Positions 1 through 11,316 of a DNA stretch of 64,000 nt are shown here, piece by piece. A program made the translations under genes and the position numbers. Positions within the stretch are counted from its first letter, which is position 1; each line of letters opens with the position of its first letter. The DNA lies in assembly GCA_008692225.1 (NCBI GenBank), contig VICG01000015.1:1629001-1693000 (forward strand). The letters run 5' to 3'. The stretch comes from Monilinia fructicola. Lineage: Eukaryota > Ascomycota > Leotiomycetes > Helotiales > Sclerotiniaceae. The notes beneath the pieces are model-generated. The model was not told where the DNA came from and made no database searches. It was given only the letters and a program-made list of their open reading frames with translations.

Positions 1-3000
1 TGCCGAATGCATAATGCATTATAGGTAGGGAAGGACTTTTCCGAAGGATGCTTTCCCAACGACGTCGATGAAGATGAAAAGGATCTCGAGCTTTTATCGA
101 TAGTTGATTAGCGCAAAGGACGCAAATTGCGGCTGACTTGTCGCATTGCCGACTCTAGTCCATAGCTTAAGTTTGATGCTCCCATACCAGGGTTTGCTGC
201 TGAAATTCATGATGTGAGTATGATCCTACAAGTTTGAGCCTCCACTTTCGCAACAGCAATCTTTCTCGAAAAATATGATGATATATGAATCAGACGTGGG
301 AGATTACACCTCTTGGGTCCGAGCTTGTGAGATTATACTGTCCCATGAGAACGATGGCGTTTGTGTATTTTCTTCTTGGAAACACCCGATCGTTGAAATA
401 ATTACACTTCTATTCATGATAATATAAATTCACTTCTAAACTATATGAAAGGATCCGCTTGCTCTATTCGCTTGCTCTATTTCTGGACTATTCACCGCCC
501 AAAGTTTTGTATAGACCGTTCTTCTGGCCAGCGTGACGACCCAATCTTGAATGACAGATCTCTACCCTGAGCAACGCTTTGTCAGAAGCGCTTAATGAGC
601 TTAGCCCAATACACTTTCCACGCTTAACTTCTGGGTGGAAGAACCTTTCTTCGTGCCTCACCCTTGCTCGTGAATATGAAGGGAGATGCCATAGAGATCA
701 CAAACTAATATGGCCACAAACCTCTGCCCCCCACGCCGACTTTCACCCGGAATACCCTTACCTCATGAAAAGCCCTCTTCATATTTACTGTGGCGATTAA
801 CCTGGAAGCTCAACAGGTTTTAGAGGGGGGACCAGCAGGATCGAAATGTCACCCACCCCTCATGACTATACAATTCACAACCAAGCACGAATGGGATAAG
901 GGGATATCCCGCATAGGATGGAGAACGAGCTACGACGGAAAACTTCGCAATCGTGTTCTTTTGCCCCCCCCCCCCCCTCCCTCTTCCAAGAAGACCAAAA
1001 CAGGCAAATCCATGATTCTCAATGCGTCATCCTCCGATCGCCCATATACTATGGGGAAAAGAGAAGACATAAAACAAGAAGACGAAGGATGGGTACTAAC
1101 GCAGACGCCCAAGAGACATATAGACTTACCTAACACCATGAAAGTTCACAAGGTCTTCACTTCGGATAATTTGCAGGAAGCAGCTAAAAATCCCGTCCCA
1201 GGTCAGAAGACCAAACCACCCCGATCTATAGTAGTGACCGGAGATTCGAAGTTTGAGATATATAGTATTTTGGTATCCAAAATTCTACTGGGGAAAGTCC
1301 GATGTAAGGTCAAATGGATGGGCTATAACGAGGCTACAGGCAGTGAGTGGTAGGGCGAGAGGCTACTCTAGAGGGGATGGCGGTATACGATTCACCTGCT
1401 TGCTCTTGCGCAAGAGGAAGAGCAACAATAAATCAGAACCCCTATCCCCCACGTAGTCGCCATCTCCAACGGAGAAACGATCCACTGCTCCCAGGAGGAT
1501 CCATAGCTACAAAAGCCATCTCGATATACCATTGCAAGAACAACCCGCAATGATCGAAACGGCGAAAGAGTGAATGGTAAGCTTGGGACGAAAAGCAGAG
1601 AAGCATACCATCCAAATCCGCGAATTTAGAATTCGGAACAGATTGGCCGGCATTCAAGGTATGGCCAACGAGGACCCGGCGCCGCTCAGCACGCGCGCTC
1701 GTCGGGAATGGTGAAGCGAGGAGAACACGCGACATCCCAGCGCGGGCGAATCGAGAACAGACGTGCTACCTGCGCAGACGCCGAGCCGATACGATAGTTA
1801 GCAATTAAGAACTATATAAGCTCCGGCGACGCTTCGAGGCCCAAGCTCACTACCTCGTCCAAAGCCGCCCGGAGTGTGAGGTCGAACACTGCCCGGCTTA
1901 AAGATGGCGTGCCGCGCGCTGAATACGGCAGGCGTCCGTGGGCTCGCGATGTTGAAACTCCCGGCACGGCAGGACAGCCGCGGATCCAGATACGTGGAAT
2001 CCTCCACCATCGACATGAAGGAGCGCGAGCCTTACGTAAGGTTATACCACAAGAATGCCACGTCAAGATTTCCTCCGGGGAAAAACAGGCCGAACGATGC
2101 GGTCCCGTGGTCCCTTGGGGATACGACCAGAGCGACCTTTCCATCACCATCGATCAATTTGATGCTGAGGTCAGGTTGGGTCGAGCTGTGGCGAAAGATA
2201 CGCAGGGGGTGATTAGTGAGCACTGAGCACTGACCGCTGACGAGCGGGACAGGGGGGAGAACTAAACTACCACCAGTACCAAACAACGAGTGAGTGCTAA
2301 TCAGCACAAGTTAGAACTATCTATCATCCTCTACATACGTCGGGTCTGCGAGTAATAATTCCTCCAGCGAAAGAGTTTGTGCGACCTCGAGATTTCAACA
2401 ACATACGTTACGATAAAAATATATCAGGGTCAAAAAACAATATAATCTTGTCAAATGAAAGAAATGGGGTTGGTCAAAAGGTAACAATATAATATCAACA
2501 GAGCTGGAAACAAACACCATCCATCGATAAAAATCGATGGGGAGATGATCTTGGTTGATTTGCTGCGAGGAACGTGGAAGAGAAAGAAGTAAGATCACCA
2601 GGTACCTATCGTTGGAACCTTAGCACTATATAATCGCGATGAGGATTCGGAATTCCAACACAGATCAAATGTAAATTAGGTTCTATATAAAAAGAATCAT
2701 GGGCTGACTATTTGACTTAAATGTAATAAATTCTTAGATTCCACTTACTTAATAACTTACTCACTTAGTTACTTCCTTACTTATTCATCTAATTAAAGAG
2801 ACAAAATAAATAAATCTAAGAAAGCCAACTCTATCTCGAAAATATAGAAATACAAAAAAATCTACTAGAACTAGGTAATCTTACCTACGATAAAAAACGA
2901 CTAGTGGGTATACAAGCTTATAAAACGAAAATATACTTAATGGATTTTAAAAAAAAAAATAATATTAAGTATTTTAGTTTTAAAATATTAATCTCAGCGT

Positions 3001-3240
3001 ATATTAACTTTTTATAAAATTTCTTATTCTTATAAAGAAATAGAAAAGAAATATAATGTACCTTAAAGATTTTAAAAAAATCTAAAATATTCAATTTATA
3101 GTATGATAATAAAACGAAAAATGACATTTTAATATATATAGATATAACTTAGAATTAGATATCAGCACTTTAACGTCTTATGAGTCTGTGCATCCACTGG
3201 TGAACCAATCACGAGAAGTCATTTCGCAGTAGCGAGACCA
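1..3240. other. Gene-poor left edge: decayed repeats, then AT-rich DNA
   Basis: No intact gene is visible. The part up to about 2,300 is mixed in base composition and includes the chromodomain remnant plus a relatively GC-rich block (about 1,650-2,250) with opposing open frames that resemble no family I know; they may be shadow frames of a former LTR element. From about 2,640 to 3,240 the sequence is strongly AT-rich with long A and T runs, as expected of old repeats altered by RIP-type C-to-T mutation. That last point is inference only. Confidence 0.4.
790..1353 (+). pseudogene. Remnant of a Ty3/gypsy-type polyprotein end with a chromodomain-like tail
   Basis: An open stretch of about 187 codons ends in a segment reading EIYSILVSKILLGK followed by KVKWMGYNEATGSEW (about 1251-1351). 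This matches the usual chromodomain pattern at the C-terminus of Ty3/gypsy integrases: a hydrophobic start, 'IL-x-SK', a basic residue, then 'VKW-x-GY' and a final Trp. There is no upstream integrase, RNase H or reverse transcriptase in frame, and the reading frame closes just after the Trp. A proline/C-rich tract near 962-978 lies inside it. I infer a decayed retrotransposon fragment. The chromodomain identity is moderately sure; the rest is not recognised. Confidence 0.45.
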
Positions 3241-3296
3241 AATTGTGGGTATATATCAATTTAAGCAAAGTCGCAACATAACAACAATAACAACAA

Positions 3297-3416
3297 GCGT
3301 TTGTGGTTTAATGGTAAAATCCATCGTTGCCAACATCCCTTCTTTCCTTCCCCGAGGAACAAAAAGAGATATACCTCAACCTCGATGGGCTCCGGGTTCG
3401 ATTCCCGGCGAACGCA
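3297..3416 (+). tRNA. tRNA-Gly (anticodon GCC) with a 49-nt intron
   Basis: The 5' half starts GCGTTTG and the 3' end is CGAACGC plus discriminator A, giving a 7-bp acceptor stem with one T-G pair. The anticodon stem CATCG/CGATG encloses the loop TTGCCA plus T, with anticodon GCC at 3329-3331. The T arm is CCGGG TTCGATT CCCGG. An intron from about 3333 to 3381 sits one base 3' of the anticodon, the canonical position for nuclear tRNA introns. A TTTTT run at 3429-3433 fits a Pol III terminator. Mature length is about 71 nt. The identity is clear from the anticodon and fold. Confidence 0.92.
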
Positions 3417-3428
3417 GCATCATGTATC

Positions 3429-3433
3429 TTTTT
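3429..3433 (+). terminator. Oligo-T RNA polymerase III terminator of tRNA-Gly(GCC)
   Basis: A run of five T residues begins 13 nt after the tRNA discriminator base. This is the normal Pol III stop signal. Confidence 0.6.
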
Positions 3434-3645
3434 GCCATTTTCCAATCATGATAACCTACCTACCTACTCATCATCCCATCTATTATCTATCTGTCATAAT
3501 AAATATTTTTGAAGCTGTGAAAAAAAAAAAATATATTATATATATATATTTTCGATAACAGACTCTCGTTGAAATGAATGAATAAATGAATAGTAATGGG
3601 GCATCTAAAAATTTTCCCGGACCGTGGTACTTAACTTTCTAACTA

Positions 3646-4047
3646 CAGTAGAACCTGATTATAAGGGATCGAAAAATTCGGCTAATTAAATCCTGTATAT
3701 TTAGGATTCCTGTATATATAGGTTAGGCAATAAAGCATTAACAAAATTTGTATAGCTAAGCTTAATCATTTTTCTATATACCCTTGATATTTTTAATAAA
3801 AAAATTATATAATATATTATTATTTAAGCTATTCCCTATTAATTAGATTATCTCTCTACTAAATTTTACATAATAATTAATAAAATCTTTAATTTTTATA
3901 TAGAACTAACAATAATTTATCCCGTAATCTTTTAAAGTTAAAAAATCCCGTTTCCTTATACAAAAATTACTAGAATTGGAATAAATATCCTATATAACGA
4001 GTTATCCTATATAATGTAGTCCTTTATATATAGGTTCTACTATACTG
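3646..4047. mobile_element. AT-rich MITE with pogo/Fot1-like terminal inverted repeats (degraded)
   Basis: The left end reads CAGTAGAACCTGATTATAA and the right end carries AGGTTCTACTATACTG, whose reverse complement again contains AGTAGAACCT. The roughly 400 bp between them is very AT-rich and has repeated TCCTATATAA and CTGTATAT motifs but no coding frame. CAGTAGAACCT-type ends are common in pogo/Fot1-family elements. The ends are not perfectly symmetric, so this is a decayed non-autonomous copy. Target-site duplication is unclear beyond a TA on the left. Confidence 0.55.
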
Positions 4048-4350
4048 TTTATTGTTATTAGTTACTATTGTAACCTTACTGTATATAGGATATCGATCCA
4101 AGGAGGTATACATATTATTAACCGATGATGGATCATCCATTCATCCATCAATTTAAGTTTGATAAAGGAGAAAAGAAAAGGAAAGGAAAGGAAAGAAAAG
4201 GAAGGAAGTGAGAGAGAGGATTGTGGATAGATAGATGATGGATAATATTTGACAATCTACCTAGGTACATCATACACATCGTATACACATACACATCGTA
4301 TACACACATATATACATACATACATAGCTATGATTTAATTCATCAGAAAA

Positions 4351-4382
<32 letters not shown>

Positions 4383-4455
4383 TTCCAGGCCGCGAAAAAA
4401 TGCATCTGTCTGAATTTGTGTAGAGCGCGATGCGATTTCACGAGGACAAAAACAT

Positions 4456-4494
<39 letters not shown>

Positions 4495-4503
4495 CATATA
4501 CAT

Positions 4504-4568
<65 letters not shown>

Positions 4569-5096
4569 TATATGTAGGTATTAATAAGGTAATCAATCAG
4601 GTAATTAAGACGTAAATTTATTATTATTCAATTAGTGGGATCTACCTACCTACCTACTGTATGTAGCTTGACGTCTCAGGCTGCCGAGAACAGCTTCCCT
4701 TTTCCTGTTTCGCCATAATTAAGGTTAATTATGCCGACGGTCAGTCAATCAAGAAGATCGATCATGTGAAGATGTGGAAATCATGGCAATCTATCTAGTC
4801 TAGATGGTAGTGATGAATGCTGATGACATTGCCGGTTGAAGCCGAACGAACCACTACACGAACTAGCTAGCTAATCGAGCAAAATGAAGATTCTCCTTGG
4901 GGGTATCTTCTTGACCTGTCGCATTGAGATGTGCGAATACTTCCCACCCCCGCGACCAATGGAACCATACGCCGTGACATCCATTATAAAGTACAATTAT
5001 CTATACATAGTCCCCTTTGCCCTCTGCCCTCTGCCTTGCTGGATGCATCGATCCCCTGAAACGCCTTTCCCCTCACAGATGCAAGTCATGTTCCCC
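4048..5096. repeat. Intergenic stretch with microsatellites
   Basis: No gene is seen. The stretch holds a (CA)n tract at about 4353-4382, a TATACA/CATATA tract at about 4450-4573 and GGAAA-type purine repeats near 4165-4205. The 5,000-5,096 part lies just 3' of the minus-strand telomere-type gene and presumably holds its 3' untranslated region. Confidence 0.6.
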
Positions 5097-8000
5097 TCAT
5101 TTCTTTTTTTCCGGTGTACTTTTTCCAGGAGGAGCCTTCTCCATCGCCGTACTGACTTTCTCTAGTTTGATTTTTTGATTTTCATCTAACCCATGAAACC
5201 ATTCTCTCAATTCCTTCATATGCTTCTTTTCACCGTGGCCATATTCAACCGGGGGTCCTCTCACTTCTACCTCTGTCCCCTCGTCCTTGAATACTGCCCA
5301 ACTACTTCCTTCCTCTGATCTTAATGCAAAACCTTTACCTTTGATTGATGAGACGCTGAAATCTCTCAATAAAATTCCGTCTCCAACCTCGGGTGTGGGA
5401 AGAGCATCTTTGTATGGGCGGAAGATTTTGACCTCTACTACTCCTGAAGGAGCAATGGTTTGATCGGTAATAGTGAAAGTAATAGTGTAGTGTCTTGGTC
5501 CCGACTTTGCTCTTTGGGGATCAGGAGGTGCACTGGTAGCGATGGCCAAAACATCTAGTTTCGACGTCATTCTGAAACGAAGCATCTTAAGAGTTGTGTA
5601 TTCGCTTAGATCAGTACGAAGATATTTGGTCAAACGAAGTTTCGGGTCGGAACATGCTGGTGATCTGAGATGGTGGCCGGCTTTTGTGGGTGATTCAGGT
5701 ACCTCGAGTGATTCTAGTGCCATTTCAGCACTCGCATCGTGACCTTGGGGCGCTTCCTCTTCGTCAAGAATTAAAGATGGCGATCTCCCAGAACGATTGC
5801 TACCACGTGTAGATGATCTCTCATTCTTTTCCTCGGGCTCGGTAGGGTGTTATAGGAGTAACAATGTCTACAAGCGGCTCCAACTTTTTGGATCGTGTTT
5901 GTCTAGGACTGACAGTAGTCGATGTCTTTTGGCTTTTCTTGATTTCAGGTGACGGCTCCTTGCTGGATCGCGTTGGTCTTGGGCTGGCGGGAGCTGCTTC
6001 CCTTTTACTCTTCTTAGATCCTGGTGAAGGATCCCTGCGGTTCTCATTTAGTAAGGCGGCTGAAGAATTGGGTGGTGCTCCTCTGATTTGTTCCAATATA
6101 GTAGCTTTAGTTTTATCAATAGTAGCTTCAGTCTCTTCGATACTCTGCAGAAAATTATCTTCCTCAACTTTAACCATTTCCGTGTCTTGTCCGAAAAATT
6201 TACTATCAGCCAACTCTACAAGAGTCTGTTGTGTTTCGAGCTCGATCCTCTCCGCTTCTCTGAAACTGGCTTCGATTTGTTCAACCTCAGATTCACCATC
6301 CTTGAGCTGTTCTTCCTCAGCTGTTTCATCCATGACGAGATCTTCCTGGACCTGCTCCACCTCCGTTTCATTAGATTCGGTTGTCTGTACTTCAGTAATC
6401 TCAGTCTTGATGATTTCGACCTCAAAATCTTCGAGTACAGGGTCAATCGATTCGAAAGCATCGCTATATACGACTTCTGTGGCTGTCTCCTCATCCTGAT
6501 CCTCGTTTATCTCCTCTGGAGCAGAATTTTGACCTTCATCTTCAACTAAATCAATCGACACATCCTTCTCAACTCTTTCTTCGGTTTGTACCATTTCCAA
6601 GTCCTCATCCATTTCTTCTCCCATTTCTTCCTGTAATTGGGATTGAACTAGATCAGAAATAGAAATGAAAGAGTCCTCATCAATGTTCATCTCTTGAGTA
6701 TCATCCGGGGTCAAAAGCTGATCACTAGAATCGTTTCTGGTGGTTTCCGGGCTATGAGTAGAGTCTTGGATCTGCAGAATCTGTTCTGATTCATCGACCG
6801 ACACTTGTTCATCATCCGGATCAGCCACAGGTAAGTTGGGATATGAAACTTGAGCTTCGCTACCCTCATCACCGTCATCACTCGTATCATTTGTATCATC
6901 TAAGCCAAACACTTTCGAGAAAAGGGGTGTCGTTTTAGAGGAATTTGACCAGCCAGATTTAGCAACTTGCTTCATCATGCGTTCTTTGTCGGAACTGGAT
7001 ATCGTCGATCCACCAGGAACCTCTACGTCTTGTGGTATTAATGGCGAATCATCCAGAGCAGAAACGATAGCATTCTCATTATCATGAGGAATCTCTTCTT
7101 CTGCTGATAAATCATCCTTCGTCTCTGTTGGTTCTGATTCTTGTGAAAGAGTTTCATTAGAATTTGCCTCATCCGAGATTTGGACGGCATCTTCGTTCTC
7201 GAGGTCTTTCCTATCATTCTGAGGTTCGTCGCTGTCAATAATTGAATGATCTTGGTCGAATTGATTTTCTGATCCAGCTTCCTCTAATTTCTCAAGCAAT
7301 CCATCGAGATTATCAGTAGTATTCTCGGCGTCCACTTTATCAGTGGTAATAGAGAGATCCGCTGAGCTGGTTTCGACAATCATGGGCTCAGGAATTAGTT
7401 CCGTAGCATCCTCTTCCTGGGGGATTTCTTGTTGGTGCTGAAAGTTTTGTGCATCCTTCAACGTATCTGAGCTTGCATTTACATCTACTTTAGTACGCAG
7501 ATCCAACCCAAACTCATTCGATACCCTTTCCTGAGTTTTTGCTTCGGTGTTAATTGTTTCAACACCATCCTTGACTGGCTTACTTTCGTTCTCCATTGGT
7601 TCATCCGCGATCGACTCGGAGAATTCCCTAAAGAACTCTTGAGACTTTGTTCTAAGGATGCGTGCATCCTGAGATTCTTCATCGCCAACGTCCAAACCTT
7701 CCTCCCCGCCAATTTCGCCCTCACCCTCATCATCATCAACTTCATCCTCTCCATCCTCTCCACCCTCTCCATCTTCTCCATCTTCTCCATCCTCTTCATC
7801 CTCTTCTTTCATTCTCTTCATTCTCTTCATTCTCTTCATCCTCTTCATTCTCTTCATTCTCTTCATTCTCTGTCTCTTCCTCCTCCTCTCCCTCGATATC
7901 GTTTTCCCCTTGAGGACTCATAGTTTCCAGATCTGGTTTAGAGGTTTGAGTTGCCGCTGCTGGCTCCTCATCCTCATCATCTGAAGACAAAAGGTCGATC

Positions 8001-10292
8001 ACTTCCGGTGCTCCCTGTGGCTGTTGCTGGGACGGCGCATGGTTGTTCATTTCATCTTCACTGTAGCTGTCCTCGTCATAATCATCTTCATAACTGAGTT
8101 CATCTTCAAAGTAGCCACTCCTATCTCGTGGATCCATGTTCTCATCATCGTCACCTGAGTAATCATCTTCGTAGTTATCGACATAATCATCGCGATAATC
8201 ATTCCCTTCTGGAACATCGCGAGGGGCGTTGTATTCTGCATTGTCCCCATCACCCTGAATACTTGTTTCATCTTTTTCCTCGTCAGAGAAAGTTTCTTCC
8301 TTGTTACCTACTTGAGAATGTGAATCAGGCATTTGTTCTCGTCTATTATCTTCATCTTCAGAAAATCCTTCAGCGTCCTCGTCCTCCTCATCACTCTCAG
8401 TCAAATCTACAACTGGAGATTGATGAGATTGGTGGGATTGATGACTTTGATGGCTTTGAGTTCGAGCCAAAGATGGCATAGACTGGAGCTGGGGATATGG
8501 ACTGTGACTTGCGGATTGTTGATGAACGTCTCCGAGATCTGGATAGGCCATACTACCTTGAGTTCCCCAATTGTTTGATTGTGGGTGTATTTGCTCGGGA
8601 TCAGGATAGCTGTACTGAGACATACCCTGCTCCATGTCCAGGGGGACATATTGGTCTTGTTCTCCTGGCATTCCAGCATAAGCATCGGCTGATGTATAGG
8701 AATCGGGCCCCGAAGCATTGTATGGAGATAAGAATTGTTCTGCACCCTGCTCGGCCGCGAATTGACCTTCTTGATGAGAATTGTAGATAGTTTCCATATT
8801 TGGGGAGCCATATGCATTTTCAGAAGGAATCATCGACGTTTGGTTGCTGGTCTGGTCTGAGTTAAGCTGATCGCTTGTACGGTGCTGAGGACTGGCACCA
8901 TATAGATCTTCGTCTTTGGCGCTGTCTTTTCTCCTTACATCAGCCTCTACTGAGATCGCATCCGTAACATCCGAGGCTTCAAGATCTTGATAATTATCAT
9001 TGTGAATATGATTATTGAACATCTCAAATCGATTGGCCACTAGTGGGGAAACCAAAGGTAGATCTTCCGATGGCAAAGGCCGCAACTGCGGAGAGAAGAA
9101 GGCAAATTCTCAACTGCATCATTTGGTAAAGTTCCTTGTTGCTCATTTTCTGGAATGAAAATATCAGATTGCCTTTGTGGAGGTGGCATTGTATTTTCAA
9201 TTGCCTCTTCGACATGAGGTTCTTCTCGTAATCTAGCTTCTGCAGTTTCAGTCTCTTCGATGGTTTCAGGCTTCCTCTGGTCCAAATCTTGTGTCGCTTC
9301 AGTAGTTGCCTCTATCCCAAACTCTATAGTCTGAACACCCTCATCTGTCATTGCTGGCGCATGTTGATTTTCGGGCTCATCGGTACCATTTTCCAATGGT
9401 GATGTAACTGGCTCTTCGACTTCCGGGCTGGTGCTTGGCGATCTGCTTGTAAAACGCCACGATGTACTAAGTCTGGTCCTCTTCCTGCCTCTACCACGGA
9501 CTGATCCATCTTCCACTTCGAATGGATCATAGCCTTCTGCAAACATCGATCCATATGACGTTCTCTCACGCTTCAAGAAAACTGGAGAAACGTACTCCTC
9601 TACATTTTGTAAAGTCACTCGATGTAATGATGAAACAGGTGTTGCGGGAATCTCTGGAATCTGGCTTTCGGTCGCTATCTCTGTCGCTGGAAGAGGTGCA
9701 CGTGTGGGAACAGGCTCTGGGTCTGGATGATCGATATTGATGAACTTGACCTCTTGAGATTCCTCCGGTCGGAACTACAGCGAGATAAATCAAAACATGT
9801 CATATGTGAATTACATGTTACTCTTACCTGAAGCAGAAGTCTTTCTGTGAATTTCAATTCAAATTCCACGCCCCTTCCGGGAGTCGCAGTTGCAGATTCA
9901 ACTTCAATGTACTCCACTCCGTCCAGACATAGAACCACTTCATCTCCACTAGCAATACCTGACTTTGCGATAACATTTGCAGCTGATCCCGAAAATTGTA
10001 CGCGCACTTGACCTCGAGTTCTGCGCAAACGAAAATCAGGTTCTGCGAGAAGAAAGGCTACGGAACCTGTGCGAGAGCTGTATGGCCATGTAAGAGTTAC
10101 TACAGCTTTAACGGATCTAGCAGCTGATTCAGGAAGTAATGGTGTAAGCTGCGCGATGGGAATATGCGTGGTTGACTCTAAGATTGACATTGTTATAGAG
10201 TCTGGGATTCCATTCGTTTCTGCTGCCATTGTTTCTGCGGCCATCGTTTCTGCCATCGTTTCTGCCATCGTTTCTGCCATCGTTTCTGCCAT
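5097..10292 (-). CDS. Large acidic protein with terminal OB-fold-type regions, telomere single-strand DNA binding (POT1/CDC13) family
   Basis: Spliced model: exon 1 10292-9828, intron 9775-9827 (GTAAGAG...CTGTAG), exon 2 9774-5097, about 1,713 residues. The C-terminal ~180 residues (from the segment reading RLTKYLRTDL, about 5640 downward) match the Telo_bind OB fold seen in POT1/CDC13. The first ~155 residues also look OB-like (VTLTWPYSSRTGSVAFLLAE). Between them lies over 1,000 residues of Glu/Asp-rich, probably disordered sequence with two SUMO-interaction-like motifs (PVVDLTESDEED; EVIDLLSSDDED). The protein presumably acts at chromosome ends. Reading requires three one-base corrections: an extra base in GGG 5845-5847, an extra base in TTT 7807-7809 and a missing base near 9100-9110; with them the total length is a multiple of three. 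The start is the first ATG of a MAET repeat; a later ATG (MSILEST) is an alternative. Confidence 0.7.
7740..7870 (-). repeat. Coding GAA/GAT/GGA repeat in the telomere-type gene
   Basis: A purine repeat of 6-9 bp units (GAAGAGAAT, GAGGATGGA) encodes alternating Glu/Asn/Asp/Gly. The open frame changes inside it: upstream it reads NEENEE units, downstream EEDGEDGED. One extra A (TTT 7807-7809 on the plus strand) explains the change. Repeats like this are prone both to real length changes and to sequence errors. Confidence 0.7.
10210..10292 (-). repeat. 12-15 bp tandem repeat encoding MAET units at the protein N-terminus
   Basis: The plus strand shows repeated GCCATCGTTTCT units. On the minus strand they read ATG GCA GAA ACG, so each unit carries a possible start codon. 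Four 12-bp units are followed by two 15-bp units with an extra Ala. Confidence 0.8.
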
Positions 10293-10587
10293 TGTAAGAT
10301 GGAGAATTCCTAGGTGCAATACTGATGATCACTGGTGAACAATCATATCCTTTTCGTTATTATGCCGGGTATCAATGAAAAGGGATCCTTGGTGTATTTG
10401 GTATGTGTGGTATGTGTGGTATGTAAAATGATTTCTTGCTTTATTTTGGTGGGACGCGTTGGGTGAATTCTTCGTGATGAAGAAGAGCTTAAGCTTGCTT
10501 ACCTACTAGGTAACTTACTTGCAGCCTTTCCAAGGTTCTTTATATAAATCTGCTAGTGCGTTACTAGTTCATTACTTATATCCATTA

Positions 10588-10838
10588 CTTGGCGTTGTTT
10601 TGGGTCAATGCCGGGCTAAAAATTAACTGAAAACGGAACTTATTTTAAAAAATTATAATAAATCAACATATGCATTAAAAATTATAAATAATGATATAAA
10701 GCATTATTAAATTAAAAAATAAACGTTTAGTATATTTAAAATTCTTAAAAATGAAAGTTTTAAATATATAAAAAAGAATTTAAAAGATATACTATTTTGT
10801 AGATTTTTAGCCCGGCATTAACCCAAAACAACGCCAAG
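10588..10838 (+). mobile_element. 251-bp MITE, copy 1, Tc1/mariner-like, TA target duplication
   Basis: The element begins CTTGGCGTTGTTTTGGGT and ends with the reverse complement, forming inverted repeats of nearly 40 bp (up to GGCTAAAAAT) with one mismatch. It is flanked by TA on both sides (10586-10587 and 10839-10840). The interior is AT-rich and has no coding capacity. A second copy of the same length lies at 11066-11316 in the opposite orientation. A TA duplication and clean inverted repeats point to mobilisation by a Tc1/mariner-type transposase encoded elsewhere. Confidence 0.88.
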
Positions 10839-11065
10839 TACATCCATTATATTCATTACCTACTGGGTCGGGTACTCTGGACTACTCCGTATACATTAAT
10901 TACGAGGTAGTTCCAAGGCGGGTTAGTCAAGCACCTCCAGCTAGTAGTTCCAAGGTTCGTTTCTACCTGTACAAGTACCCGTGGACCTTCTTCTATGTAC
11001 TGGTATTAGTCTGTTACTAGAACTACCTAGGTAGTAGCTTGAGAAGTTGCGATAGGATACTTGTA

Positions 11066-11316
11066 CTTGGCGTTGTTTTGGGTCAATGCCGGGCTAAAAA
11101 TCTACAAAATAGTATACCTTTTAAATTCTTTTATATATATTATAAAACTTTCATTTTTAAGAATTTAAATATACTAAACGTTTATTTTTTAACTCAATAA
11201 TACTATAAAGCATTATTTATAATTTTAATGGATTTATTAATTTATTATAATTTTTTTAAAATAAATTCCGTTTTCAGTTAATTTTTAGCCCGGCATTGAC
11301 CCAAAACAACGCCAAG
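11066..11316 (-). mobile_element. 251-bp MITE, copy 2, inverted relative to copy 1
   Basis: It has the same terminal repeats as copy 1 (CTTGGCGTTGTTTTGGGT... and complement), the same length and the same TA flanks (11064-11065, 11317-11318). Its interior matches the reverse complement of copy 1 with scattered changes: here the left interior begins TCTACAAAATAGTAT, which in copy 1 is at the right end. The two copies are 227 bp apart and could fold into a long hairpin if transcribed. Confidence 0.88.

Noticed and set aside
4335..4615. Repetitive Met/Tyr and Tyr/Thr open frames
   Set aside because: Direct translation of TATACA/CATATA microsatellites, not a gene.
5864..6549. Long plus-strand Ser/Phe-rich frames opposite the telomere-type gene
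   Set aside because: They are the complement of Glu/Asp-rich codons (GAA/GAT to TTC/ATC), a usual shadow effect.
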